64,000 bases of DNA from assembly GCF_017592555.1 (NCBI RefSeq), contig NZ_JAGFNS010000013.1:124001-188000 (forward strand), in the 5' to 3' direction. The notes under the pieces were generated by a model. The model did no database searches. It was not told the origin of the DNA and worked only from the letters and a program-made list of their open reading frames with translations. The position numbers and the translations under genes are program-made. This DNA is from Actinoplanes flavus. GTDB taxonomy: Bacteria > Actinomycetota > Actinomycetes > Mycobacteriales > Micromonosporaceae. Shown one piece after another: positions 40,527-49,009 of this stretch. The number at the start of each line of letters is the position of its first letter. Position 1 is the stretch's first letter.

Positions 40527-41166
40527 GACGTCACGCGCGGGCCGATTCCGCGCCCGGTTGACGAGCATCTCCGCGCTCGCCCTCGTCATGGTCACCAGTG
40601 GCCTCTTCTCCGCGTACGCCTCGGCGAACACGTACGAAGCCATGGCCGACCACGACATTCCGGTGTCCGACGTGGTGGAGAGCGTTCGCTTCACGTCCGA
40701 CACGGCTACCGACGACCAGCTGGTCAACGCGTACCGCGCGACGTACAGCCCGGGCATGTTCGGCATCCCCGAGATGATCAAACTCCCCGAGGCCGGCAAG
40801 CACATCCGCATCACACCGGCCACCTATCAGGGTGGGCAGTGGAAGGCGACCAAAGGCATCGCCCACACCTTCCTGAACGCCGGTCCGCGCCAGAAGATGT
40901 TCGGCAGCGCCTTCATCTACATGCGCCTGAACACGCTGACCACGAAGAATCTGGGTCAGGTGTACCCGGGTGACCTGGTCAACATCGTCACGACGCAGGG
41001 CTGGCAGCTGGGTTACCGGGTGACCACGGTCGGCACCGACGTGTCGCAGGTGAAGCCCTTCGACGACGCGGCGGACTCGGCGATCGTGGTCACCTTCATC
41101 GACGACGCCACGGGTGCCGTCTCCTGTTTCATCGCTCATCTTTCGAAAGTCGGAGACCGCACCTGA
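40519..41166 (+). CDS. Secreted sortase-like beta-barrel protein lacking a visible catalytic triad
   Basis: A 215-residue protein with a signal peptide or anchor (about 14-37, LTSISALALVMVTSGLFSAY). The rest is beta-rich; the run LGQVYPGDLVNIVTTQGWQL and YRVTTVGTDVSQVKP resembles the sortase barrel (GDEVxVxTxxGxxYxYxVT). The catalytic histidine expected before this run is not present, and the single cysteine (AVSCFIAHL) is not in a TLxTC context. So it may be an inactive sortase-fold protein, a low-certainty reading. Its stop overlaps the glycosyltransferase start by one base (TGATG). Confidence 0.8.
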   Translation: MGKTSRAGRFRARLTSISALALVMVTSGLFSAYASANTYEAMADHDIPVSDVVESVRFTSDTATDDQLVNAYRATYSPGMFGIPEMIKLPEAGKHIRITPATYQGGQWKATKGIAHTFLNAGPRQKMFGSAFIYMRLNTLTTKNLGQVYPGDLVNIVTTQGWQLGYRVTTVGTDVSQVKPFDDAADSAIVVTFIDDATGAVSCFIAHLSKVGDRT

Positions 41167-42461
41167 TGGATTCGGCGACCCTCTACGAAGTCATTCGCAA
41201 CACCACCCGGCTGTTCGCCGTCCTGATGCTTGTCAAATACACCCTCTTCCTGCTGGTCGCGCCGTTCCACCACGTGAAGGAGGCGATGCGGAGACTGCGC
41301 GTCGCCAAGAAGAGGCGCGGAGCCGCTTACGAGCCCCTGGTCTCCATCCTGGTTCCCGCCTGGAACGAGGAGATGGGCATCACCGCCACCATCAATTCGA
41401 TCCTGGACAACGATTACCGCAACATCGAGATCGTGGTGGTGGACGACGGCTCGACCGACAGCACGCCGCACCTGGTCAGGGCGCTGGTGGCCGCCTACGA
41501 GGCGAACCATCCGAACAGCCCCAAATCGGTCCGGTTCTTCAGTAAGGAGAAGGGCGGCAAGGGCACGGCCCTGAACTACGCCGTCGAGCGCGCCCGCGGC
41601 GAGATCCTGGTCTCCGTCGACGCGGATTCCATCGCCCATCCGCACATGGTGCGGAACCTGGTCTCCTACTTCGCGGACGACACGGTCGATGCCGTGGTCG
41701 GCAACGTCAAGGTCGCCGGCGAGGTGGGGTTCCTGAACCTTCTGCAGAAGCTGGAGTACCTCTTCGGCTTCTACTCCAAGCGGGCCCAGTCCCTCCTGGG
41801 GGCCGAGTACATCTTCGGAGGCGCCTGTGCCGCCTTCCGGAAGACCACCGTCTTCGACGCGATCGGCGTATTCGACACGTCCAGCATCACCGAGGACATC
41901 GAGATGTCGCTGCGGACGCGTTTCCACGGGCTCAAGGCGGTCTACGCCGACGACGCCATCTGCTACACCGAGGGCGCCGGCACGGTCATGGGCCTTCTCA
42001 AGCAGCGACTGCGGTGGAAGAAGGGGCGCTTCGAGGCGTTCGGGCAGTACAAGAAGCTCTTCTTCTCCACGCGGGCGCAGCACAGCATGTGGCTCACCTG
42101 GTTCGCTCTGCCCTTCGCGATGCTCGCGGAGTTCCAGCTTCTCTTCGAACCCATCGGCCTGACCCTGCTCGTGCTCTACAGCTATGTCACCGGTGACTAC
42201 AGCTCGCTGCTGCTGGGTGCGCTCTTCATCGGCATCCTGTACGTGGTGGTCGGGCTGTTCACCGAACGGGCGAGGAACTGGTGGATCATTCCGCTGTTCC
42301 CGTTCACCTGGATCATCTTCTATGCCTTGGTGTGGATCGAGTACATCGCGCTTCTCAAATCGATCGCCAACAGCATCCGCGCAAGGGGCGTCGAATGGCA
42401 GAAATGGCAGCGCAAAGGCATCAACGTGCGGCCGGCTCAGCCGGTTAGGGAGAGTGTCTGA
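41166..42461 (+). CDS. Processive family 2 glycosyltransferase (polysaccharide synthase)
   Basis: A 431-residue membrane GT2 enzyme like PgaC/IcaA, NodC and hyaluronan synthase. One N-terminal membrane segment (about 13-33) precedes the catalytic domain with VDDGSTD (92-98), DADS (152-155), TED (242-244) and QRLRW (280-284), the full set for a processive synthase. Three or four membrane segments follow (about 311-335, 343-361, 373-393). ATG 41166 overlaps the previous stop. It probably makes and exports a beta-linked extracellular polysaccharide; the sugar cannot be read from sequence. Confidence 0.93.
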   Translation: MDSATLYEVIRNTTRLFAVLMLVKYTLFLLVAPFHHVKEAMRRLRVAKKRRGAAYEPLVSILVPAWNEEMGITATINSILDNDYRNIEIVVVDDGSTDSTPHLVRALVAAYEANHPNSPKSVRFFSKEKGGKGTALNYAVERARGEILVSVDADSIAHPHMVRNLVSYFADDTVDAVVGNVKVAGEVGFLNLLQKLEYLFGFYSKRAQSLLGAEYIFGGACAAFRKTTVFDAIGVFDTSSITEDIEMSLRTRFHGLKAVYADDAICYTEGAGTVMGLLKQRLRWKKGRFEAFGQYKKLFFSTRAQHSMWLTWFALPFAMLAEFQLLFEPIGLTLLVLYSYVTGDYSSLLLGALFIGILYVVVGLFTERARNWWIIPLFPFTWIIFYALVWIEYIALLKSIANSIRARGVEWQKWQRKGINVRPAQPVRESV

Positions 42462-43666
42462 TGCGGAAGCGTGACGTCGTGGTCTCCACGCTCCTGTTCC
42501 TGGCGCTGGTGATCGGCACGGGCAACGTCGTGATAACGCATCTGACCGGCAGCGGCCTGTTCGAGCAGTCGCGGCAGAGCCTCGCCCTGGCCGGCGCGTC
42601 GACGGCGTGCACCGGCAAACCCGCTCCGAAGCGGCAGCCGACGGCTGATGCGCAGCTGCTGGCACTGCCGGAGTACGAGAAGGTGTGCGATTCCGCCGTC
42701 GCCGACAGCATGATGATCTTCACCCAGATGCCGGTCTCCGAGCCGAACGCCGTGGAGATGGCCGACGCGATGGCGGCCCGGCTCAAGGAGTTCAGCGCGC
42801 AGAACATCAGGCCTGTCGTGATCGTCGAGCCGGAGACCGAGTGGGGACTCGTCGACTTCCACGAGTACACGACCGGCATGTACGACGGCTGGACCACCAG
42901 GTACTTCACTCGCCTCAAGAACCGTGGCGTCACCGACCGTCAGATGGGACTCTGGATTCCGTTCCCGGAGCCCGAGCAGCCGTACTGGAACAACAACGGC
43001 GACCCGGACGACTTCGCCAAGAACGTGAACCGGTACTTCGGGCTCCAGCGTTCCGTCTTCCCCGAGGTCCAGACCGGTGTGCTGCTGGGCACCCAGGCCG
43101 GCACCGATCAGACACCGAAGCTGCTCGCCTACACCCGCCTGATCGACGATTCGCTCGTCGACGTCGCGGGGGTGCAGGGTTTCCCCTGGCATCCGTCGGA
43201 GCCGGGCGACAGCCGGCGGGCCATCGTCTCCGCCGCCGACTTCGCGTCGGCATCCGCGGCCGAGCAGGTCGCACAGTCACTCGGTACCCGGAAGGTGCTG
43301 CTGAACGTCGGCAGCTACCGGCACAAGCTGACCAGGAACGGTGGCGAGATCGCGGTCGACGCGGGTGAGCGCCAGGCCACGCTGCAAAGCATCACCGATC
43401 AGGTGACGACTCTCCGCAAGAACGGCTACGAGGTCCTGGTGAACGTCTTCGCCGAGAACAAGACGAACCGCCCGGAGGGTATCGACTGGTCCTACTGGGC
43501 CGCCGGCAATCCGGCGCAGTCGGTCTACACCTCGATGTTCGTTCAGTTCGCCCATGAACTGAACGAGCAGGGCGCCACGCTGAGCCTGTACGACGCGCGG
43601 AACGTGCCCACGCCTCTTCCCAGCACCAGCAAGCGGTCGAAGTCGTCCAACCGTCGACAGAGGTGA
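42461..43666 (+). CDS. Membrane-anchored TIM-barrel glycoside-hydrolase-like protein
   Basis: A 401-residue extracytoplasmic protein with an N-terminal anchor (about 6-27) and a TIM-barrel-like domain. VVIVEPETEWG, LWIPFPEPEQPYW and VAGVQGFPWHP resemble strand ends of GH26-type barrels, with glutamates in plausible catalytic places. A basic tail (SKRSKSSNRRQR) ends it. ATG 42461 overlaps the glycosyltransferase stop by one base. It could trim or release the polymer, as hydrolases do in other synthase systems. Fold call is by eye. Confidence 0.8.
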   Translation: MRKRDVVVSTLLFLALVIGTGNVVITHLTGSGLFEQSRQSLALAGASTACTGKPAPKRQPTADAQLLALPEYEKVCDSAVADSMMIFTQMPVSEPNAVEMADAMAARLKEFSAQNIRPVVIVEPETEWGLVDFHEYTTGMYDGWTTRYFTRLKNRGVTDRQMGLWIPFPEPEQPYWNNNGDPDDFAKNVNRYFGLQRSVFPEVQTGVLLGTQAGTDQTPKLLAYTRLIDDSLVDVAGVQGFPWHPSEPGDSRRAIVSAADFASASAAEQVAQSLGTRKVLLNVGSYRHKLTRNGGEIAVDAGERQATLQSITDQVTTLRKNGYEVLVNVFAENKTNRPEGIDWSYWAAGNPAQSVYTSMFVQFAHELNEQGATLSLYDARNVPTPLPSTSKRSKSSNRRQR

Positions 43667-43681
43667 TCGTGCCGGCGGGGG

Positions 43682-44488
43682 TCAGCGGCAGGCGCGCAGG
43701 GCGGTGAGGGTGATGTTCACGTCGAAGATCGGGCCCTCGTTGCTGTCCCAGCCGCCGTCCGGCCGCTGGGTCTCGCCCAGGCGCTTGCGGGCGTTCCGCA
43801 GCAGCCAGTCGTCGCCCAGGTTGACCCGGCGCAGAGCGGCCGCCATCGCGGCGACGTCGGCCGGGGCCATGTCGGGCAGCCGCTCGCCGAGGACGATCTG
43901 CACCCGGGACGACTCGTAGAAATACTGCTGCTGGTGGAGCAGACCGGCGGCATACCAGCCGGCGGCCAGGAACGACGGCCAGGAGCCGTCCGGCCGCAAC
44001 TGGGAGGCGACGAAACCGGCCGCGCGGGCGAGCACCTCGCCGTAGTGCCCGCGGGTCTGGTAGGGGTCGGTCTCCACCGCCGCAGCGGTCAGCCAGAAGC
44101 CGGCCACCGAGGTCAGGTAGAGGGTGGCCTCCGGGTCGCCGGGCATCGCCCAGGCCGGGGCCTCGCCGGCCAGCGACTCGTGCTCCTGCCAGGTGCCGTC
44201 GGGGCGCTGGGCGGCGGCGAGCCAGTGCAACGCACGCTCCGCGACCGGGCCGGCCCGCAGGCCGCCGAGGTCGTCGAGCTCGCTGAGACGAAAGCAGCTG
44301 GCATCGATGGAGGGGACCTGGCCGTCGGCTGACGCCGGCCAGCCGCCCTCCGTCATCTGCCCGCCGGACAGCCGGTCAATGATCTCCGGGGTAGCCGGCT
44401 GACCGGTCCGCAGATATGAGAGGCGCGCGCGCTCGACCGGGTCACCATGGGCCATGACGTAACCGATCGCGGCATCGATATCGACCAC
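43682..44488 (-). CDS. Prenyltransferase/squalene-oxidase-repeat protein
   Basis: A 268-residue alpha/alpha-toroid protein. QW-type repeats are visible as QRPDGTWQE, LRPDGSWPSF and QRPDGGWDSN. It lacks the DxDD motif of active terpene cyclases, so its catalytic role is doubtful. GTG 44488 starts it. It converges on the polysaccharide operon with a 15-base gap at the stops, and follows moeZ downstream on the minus strand after a hairpin. Function unknown. Confidence 0.85.
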   Translation of the reverse strand: MVDIDAAIGYVMAHGDPVERARLSYLRTGQPATPEIIDRLSGGQMTEGGWPASADGQVPSIDASCFRLSELDDLGGLRAGPVAERALHWLAAAQRPDGTWQEHESLAGEAPAWAMPGDPEATLYLTSVAGFWLTAAAVETDPYQTRGHYGEVLARAAGFVASQLRPDGSWPSFLAAGWYAAGLLHQQQYFYESSRVQIVLGERLPDMAPADVAAMAAALRRVNLGDDWLLRNARKRLGETQRPDGGWDSNEGPIFDVNITLTALRACR

Positions 44489-44571
44489 GGTGACGAAACT
44501 ACCCGCCGAATCTGTGATTCGCCGACACCATCGCCCATCTGTCGCAATGGTCCGGTTCTGTTACGACAGCC

Positions 44572-44609
44572 TCACACTGAGGAGCCAAGATCATGACTCC
44601 TCAGTGTGA
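44572..44609 (-). terminator. Hairpin downstream of moeZ
   Basis: TCACACTGAGGAG at 44572-44584 pairs perfectly with CTCCTCAGTGTGA at 44597-44609, loop 12 bases, 12 bases after the moeZ stop on the minus strand. A 13-base stem in this place is most likely the moeZ terminator, although no T-run follows. Confidence 0.7.
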
Positions 44610-44620
44610 AGCGTTTCCGA

Positions 44621-45802
44621 TCAGTACGACGGCAGCGACGGGTCGATCGTGTTGACCCAGGAGACGATGCCGCCCTGGACGTGCACGGCGTCCTTGAAGC
44701 CGGCCGCCTTGAGCGCGGCGAGGGCCTCGGCGGAGCGCACGCCCGACTTGCAGTGCAGGACGATCTGCTTGTCCTGCGGGAACCTCGCCAGCGACTCGCC
44801 GGAGAGGATCTCGCCCTTCGGGATCAGCACCGCGCCGGGAATGCGGTTGATCTCCCACTCGGCCGGCTCGCGGACGTCGACCAGGAAGATGTCCTTGCCG
44901 CTGTCCTGCCAGTCCTTGAGCTCGCGGACGGTGATCGTGGAGCCGTGGATCGCCTCCTGCGCCTCCTCGGAGACCGCGCCGCAGAAGTCCTCGTAGTCCT
45001 CCAGCAGGTCGGTGACCGTCGGGTTCTCACCGCAGAGCGCGCAGTTCGGGTCCTTCCGCACCTTGATCTTGCGGTAGGACATCTCCAGGGCGTCGTAGAC
45101 CATCAGCCGGCCGACGAGCGGCTCACCGATGCCGGTGATCAGCTTGATCGCCTCGTTGACCTGGATCGAGCCGATCGACGCGCACAGCACGCCGAGGACG
45201 CCGCCCTCGGCGCAGCTCGGCACCATGCCGGGCGGCGGGGGCTCCGGGTAGAGGCAGCGGTAGCAGGGACCGTGCTCCTCCCAGAACACCGAGGCCTGGC
45301 CGTCGAAACGGTAGATCGAACCCCAGACGTACGGCTTACCGAGCAGCACCGCGGCGTCGTTGACCATGTAACGGGTCGCGAAGTTGTCGGTGCCGTCGAC
45401 GATCAGGTCGTACTGGGAAAAGATCTCCTTGACGTTGTCGCGGTCCAGCGCGGTGTTGTGGATGACCACGTTCACCAGCGGGTTGACCTCGGCGATGCTG
45501 CGGGCCGCGGACTCGGCCTTGGGCGTGCCGACGTCGGAGACGCCGTGGATGATCTGGCGCTGGAGGTTGGACTCGTCGACGGTGTCGAAGTCGATGATGC
45601 CGAGAGTGCCCACACCGGCCGCGGCCAGGTAGAGCAACGTCGGCGAGCCGAGGCCGCCCGCGCCGACGGCGAGGACCTTGGCGTTCTTGAGCCGCTTCTG
45701 CCCGTCCATCCCGACGTCGGGGATGATCAGGTGACGCGAATAGCGGCGGATCTCGTCGACGCTCAGCTCGGCGGCCGGCTCGACGAGCGGGGGCAGAGCC
45801 AC
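44621..45802 (-). CDS. moeZ: Adenylyltransferase/sulfurtransferase MoeZ
   Basis: A 393-residue fusion of an E1-like ThiF/MoeB adenylyltransferase (GAGGLGSPTLLYLAAAG near 47-63; CxxC zinc pairs CYRC and CALC) and a C-terminal rhodanese domain with the persulfide cysteine Cys351 in LHCKSGVRS. It activates and sulfurates the sulfur carriers of molybdopterin, thiamine or thiopeptide pathways in actinobacteria. GTG 45802 is used. It stands upstream of the hairpin at 44572 and downstream of the DUF3152 gene. Confidence 0.96.
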   Translation of the reverse strand: MALPPLVEPAAELSVDEIRRYSRHLIIPDVGMDGQKRLKNAKVLAVGAGGLGSPTLLYLAAAGVGTLGIIDFDTVDESNLQRQIIHGVSDVGTPKAESAARSIAEVNPLVNVVIHNTALDRDNVKEIFSQYDLIVDGTDNFATRYMVNDAAVLLGKPYVWGSIYRFDGQASVFWEEHGPCYRCLYPEPPPPGMVPSCAEGGVLGVLCASIGSIQVNEAIKLITGIGEPLVGRLMVYDALEMSYRKIKVRKDPNCALCGENPTVTDLLEDYEDFCGAVSEEAQEAIHGSTITVRELKDWQDSGKDIFLVDVREPAEWEINRIPGAVLIPKGEILSGESLARFPQDKQIVLHCKSGVRSAEALAALKAAGFKDAVHVQGGIVSWVNTIDPSLPSY

Positions 45803-45912
45803 AATTCACTCCCCGGGTTCGGTGGTAAGGATCGCCGCCCATTGTTGCTCGATTCGCGGGCGCTGATCCATGACGTTGGACACGGGCCCGACATGCGGGA
45901 TCGCGGAATATC

Positions 45913-47769
45913 TCAGGCTACCGGCTCACCGGCGTACCGCTCGCCGTGCAGGTAGGGCCAGGAGTTCGGGGTGCAGCCCCGCAGGCCGAAGGTCTGCTGC
46001 ATCATCACCGGGGCCTTCTCGCCGTCGCCGGGGCACTTCTCGTGCCCGTGCCCGAGCTCGTGGCCGACCTCATGGTTGATCGTGTACTGCCGGTACTGGT
46101 CCAACCGGCCCTCGTAGTCGGGGATCGCGTCGGCCCACCGGTCCGCGTTGATGATCACCTGACCGGGGATCCGGCACGAGGTGTAGCCCTCGGTGGACAG
46201 GCCACCGTCGGCGCACATCTTCTCCGAGGTGGGCGCCGAGGCCAGGAAGATCGTGAAGTCCACGTCGTCACCGGCGTCCGCCACCCGGCGCAGCCGCAGC
46301 CGGCCGTCGTTGATCCAGCTCCGGTCATCGCCGAGCGTCGTGTCGACGGCCTCGGCGAACTCCTTGGCCGACGTGCCGTCGACGGTCTTCTCGACCGCCA
46401 CCCGGAAGCGGTACAGCTCGCCATCGGTGCCCAGCATCGGGCCGCGGCCGCGCGCGTACCGGAATTCGCCCGCCTCCGCCTTCGGCTTCTCGTCCTCCCC
46501 GATGGCCTGCTCGGCCGCCCCGGTGACCGGTTCGACCGGCTCGGTGACCGGTTCGACCGGCTCGGCCCTGGTCTCCGGCGGCACCGGACCGGCCGCCGGG
46601 CCGATACCCGCCGGTTCGGCCGCGCGCTGCGCGGCCTCCCGCCCGGGAACGAGTGGTTCCTCCCGGTCGCGAAGCTGATGGCCGGCGACGAACACCGAAA
46701 CCACGATCAAGAGGTACGCGACGAGCACGGCCCTCCGGCGGCGGCGGATCCGGCGGACGGGCGGCGTGTGCCGGGGCGGAACGTCGTCGTCCCGGGAGTG
46801 CGCGGGCACGTACGCGGTGTCGGGGCCGCCGCGCTCCAACACGGACGGCAGGAAGTCGGGTTCCCGCTCCTCGTCCCGGACCGCCTCGGCCGGGTGCCGG
46901 CGTCGCTCGCCCGGGGACGGTTCCTCGTCCACCCGGGCGGGCTCCTCCGGCCGTGGGGGCACCAGCACCGGCACGTGGAGGTTCCCGGCGAGGCTCGGGT
47001 CCATCAGGGCGGGCGGGGGCCACAGGTTGTCCGGCAACTCCGCGGGCAGGCGGACACTGGGCGGCAGCCCGGGGCGGTTCCGTGTGCGCGGATACCGGAG
47101 GTTCGCCTCGGTGTGGGACTCCACAGCGGCCGGACCGGCATACGGTTCCAGCCCGTAGCCGGTGGTGTCGAGCGTGGGATCGTCCGGGGCGCCGGGCGTC
47201 TCGAGCCGGCCGTCCCCGTCCCACCGCTCCGGGTCGGCGTCGTGCGGGCGGACGATCTCGAACGGGCCGGGCTGCGGGCGGACGGCTTCCGGTGGGCCGG
47301 CGGGAGGGCGCAACGCCGGCGATGGCCGGTTGCCCGCGCCGGGGCGGGTGCCGCCGGGAACGGCACGGATGGCGGGACCGGCCGACCGGCTCGATCGGCG
47401 GGTTCCGGCCGCCCGCGCGTTCACGTGGGCGCCGGGCGCCGTCATCGGGTCGCCGTCGGCGGGGGTGGCCGGCTCCGGCCCGGGTTCGCGGGCCGCCTGC
47501 GCGGCGGCGAGACGTTCGGCCGCGAGTTCGACGATGCCGCGGGTCATGGCCGGTGGTTCCGGCGCTCCGGGTTCCGACGGCTCCGGCATGGCGGGGGGCG
47601 TCGGGTCGCGGCGGGCCGTGGTGGGCACGGAGCGGCCCCGGCGGGTCGGGGTGGCGGCGGGCATGGCCGGGGGCGCCGCGGGATCCGCCTCGGCGCGGGA
47701 ACGCTCGGCCCGGCCTCGCCGGCCGGTGCCGGCGTCCGGATCAATGGGGCCATTTGTCGCGTTTGCCAT
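45913..47769 (-). CDS. DUF3152 membrane-anchored metalloprotease-like protein (long)
   Basis: A 618-residue protein. The first 370 residues are a disordered Pro/Arg/Glu-rich cytoplasmic region, followed by a polyarginine stretch and one membrane segment (VLVAYLLIVVSVFVAG), then an extracytoplasmic DUF3152 domain. Near residue 566 it has the zincin-like motif HEVGHELGHGH, and paired cysteines (CADGG, SCRIPG, KCPG, RGC). ATG 47769 is preferred over GTG 47796. It is followed by a smaller paralogue upstream. Protease activity is suggested by the motif only. Confidence 0.9.
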   Translation of the reverse strand: MANATNGPIDPDAGTGRRGRAERSRAEADPAAPPAMPAATPTRRGRSVPTTARRDPTPPAMPEPSEPGAPEPPAMTRGIVELAAERLAAAQAAREPGPEPATPADGDPMTAPGAHVNARAAGTRRSSRSAGPAIRAVPGGTRPGAGNRPSPALRPPAGPPEAVRPQPGPFEIVRPHDADPERWDGDGRLETPGAPDDPTLDTTGYGLEPYAGPAAVESHTEANLRYPRTRNRPGLPPSVRLPAELPDNLWPPPALMDPSLAGNLHVPVLVPPRPEEPARVDEEPSPGERRRHPAEAVRDEEREPDFLPSVLERGGPDTAYVPAHSRDDDVPPRHTPPVRRIRRRRRAVLVAYLLIVVSVFVAGHQLRDREEPLVPGREAAQRAAEPAGIGPAAGPVPPETRAEPVEPVTEPVEPVTGAAEQAIGEDEKPKAEAGEFRYARGRGPMLGTDGELYRFRVAVEKTVDGTSAKEFAEAVDTTLGDDRSWINDGRLRLRRVADAGDDVDFTIFLASAPTSEKMCADGGLSTEGYTSCRIPGQVIINADRWADAIPDYEGRLDQYRQYTINHEVGHELGHGHEKCPGDGEKAPVMMQQTFGLRGCTPNSWPYLHGERYAGEPVA

Positions 47770-47837
47770 AGCAAGCGCCAGCCTGCCACGACTCACCGTC
47801 TGTCACAGGACTTTCGGATTTCCGTACCGGAACAGCT

Positions 47838-48743
47838 TCAGAGTGACGGGCCGGTCAGGTTCTCGTCGTTGCGGCGCGGCCACGAGTACGGCTTGCAGCC
47901 CCGAAGGGTGAGGGTCTGCTGAACCATCACCGGGGCCGGGCCGCCCGCCTTGGGACAGCCCTCGTGCCGGTGGCCCAGCTCGTGCCCAACCTCATGGTTG
48001 ATCACGTACTGCCGGTACGCGGCCAGGTCGGCGCCGGACTCCAGGTAGGGGCGGGCCGACTTACGCCAGCGGTCCAGGTTGAGGATCACCTTCCCGGTGG
48101 CCCGGCACGACGTGAACGGCACCCCGCCGATCCGGATGTTGGTGCCGCCCCGCTCGCACATCCGCCCCGCCGTCTCCCGGGTGGCGAGGTACACCGTGAA
48201 GTCCGCCTTCTCGGCGCCACCGACCATCTGCATCCGCAGCCCGCCGGAACCGGTCCAGCCGCGCTCGTCGGAGAGGGTGGCGACCACCTGCGCGGCGAAG
48301 GCGGGCACGTCCTCGCCGCTGCCCTTCTCCACGGCCACCCGGAAACGGCGCACCGGGCCCCGCGTGCCGTAGACGGGGCTGCGACCGCCCGCGTACTGGA
48401 AATCGCCGGACCCCTCGGCCGGGACCGCGCCGTCGATCCGCATCACGCCACCGGCCGGGAAGACCGGCGTCTCGGCCGCGGTGGAATCGGCCGGGACGGC
48501 CGGGGACGGACTGTTCGGCGCGGTCGACGGAACCTCGGAAGACGCGGGAACGGCCGCCTCGGCGGGCGAGGCCGCCGCCACCGGGTTACCCACCGGGGCC
48601 GCGCCACCGAGGAGTTGCCGGCCGAACGCGACGGCTCCGAACAGGACCGCGGTGGCGAGCAGGACGATCAGCCAGGACTGCCGCCAACGGTCCACGCCGG
48701 ACGCGGACCGCGACTCACGGGGTGGGGCGGCAGTCGACATCAT
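47838..48743 (-). CDS. DUF3152 membrane-anchored metalloprotease-like protein (short paralogue)
   Basis: A 301-residue paralogue of the neighbouring gene: a short cytoplasmic start, one membrane segment (about 24-42, SWLIVLLATAVLFGAVAFG), a Ser/Pro-rich linker and a DUF3152 domain with HEVGHELGHRHEGCP. The domain aligns along its whole length with the larger protein. The pair probably arose by tandem duplication, with the long one gaining or keeping its disordered cytoplasmic part. ATG at 48740-48743 gives MMSTAAP. The 266-base stretch 48744-49009 upstream holds no gene I can support. Confidence 0.9.
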   Translation of the reverse strand: MMSTAAPPRESRSASGVDRWRQSWLIVLLATAVLFGAVAFGRQLLGGAAPVGNPVAAASPAEAAVPASSEVPSTAPNSPSPAVPADSTAAETPVFPAGGVMRIDGAVPAEGSGDFQYAGGRSPVYGTRGPVRRFRVAVEKGSGEDVPAFAAQVVATLSDERGWTGSGGLRMQMVGGAEKADFTVYLATRETAGRMCERGGTNIRIGGVPFTSCRATGKVILNLDRWRKSARPYLESGADLAAYRQYVINHEVGHELGHRHEGCPKAGGPAPVMVQQTLTLRGCKPYSWPRRNDENLTGPSL

Positions 48744-49009
48744 GGGCTCTCAGATTCCCACACCGGGCGCCCGCTTCCCACCCATCGGGGATCTTGTGCC
48801 ATTCGTTACAACGTGCAACCTGGTTCGTCCGGGTGCGTGTCCGGGTGCCGGAAAAGGACCCGGACCACCGGATCAGCCCGGCGGGCGCTCCGCGGCCCGG
48901 ACCGGGCAGACGATCCGGAAATACACGATCGAGAGCGCGTAGCCCGTACCGGATGATCGTCGCGGAGAGGAGGGGCACGCTCAGCGGGCCGGGAGGACGG
49001 CCCGGACGG

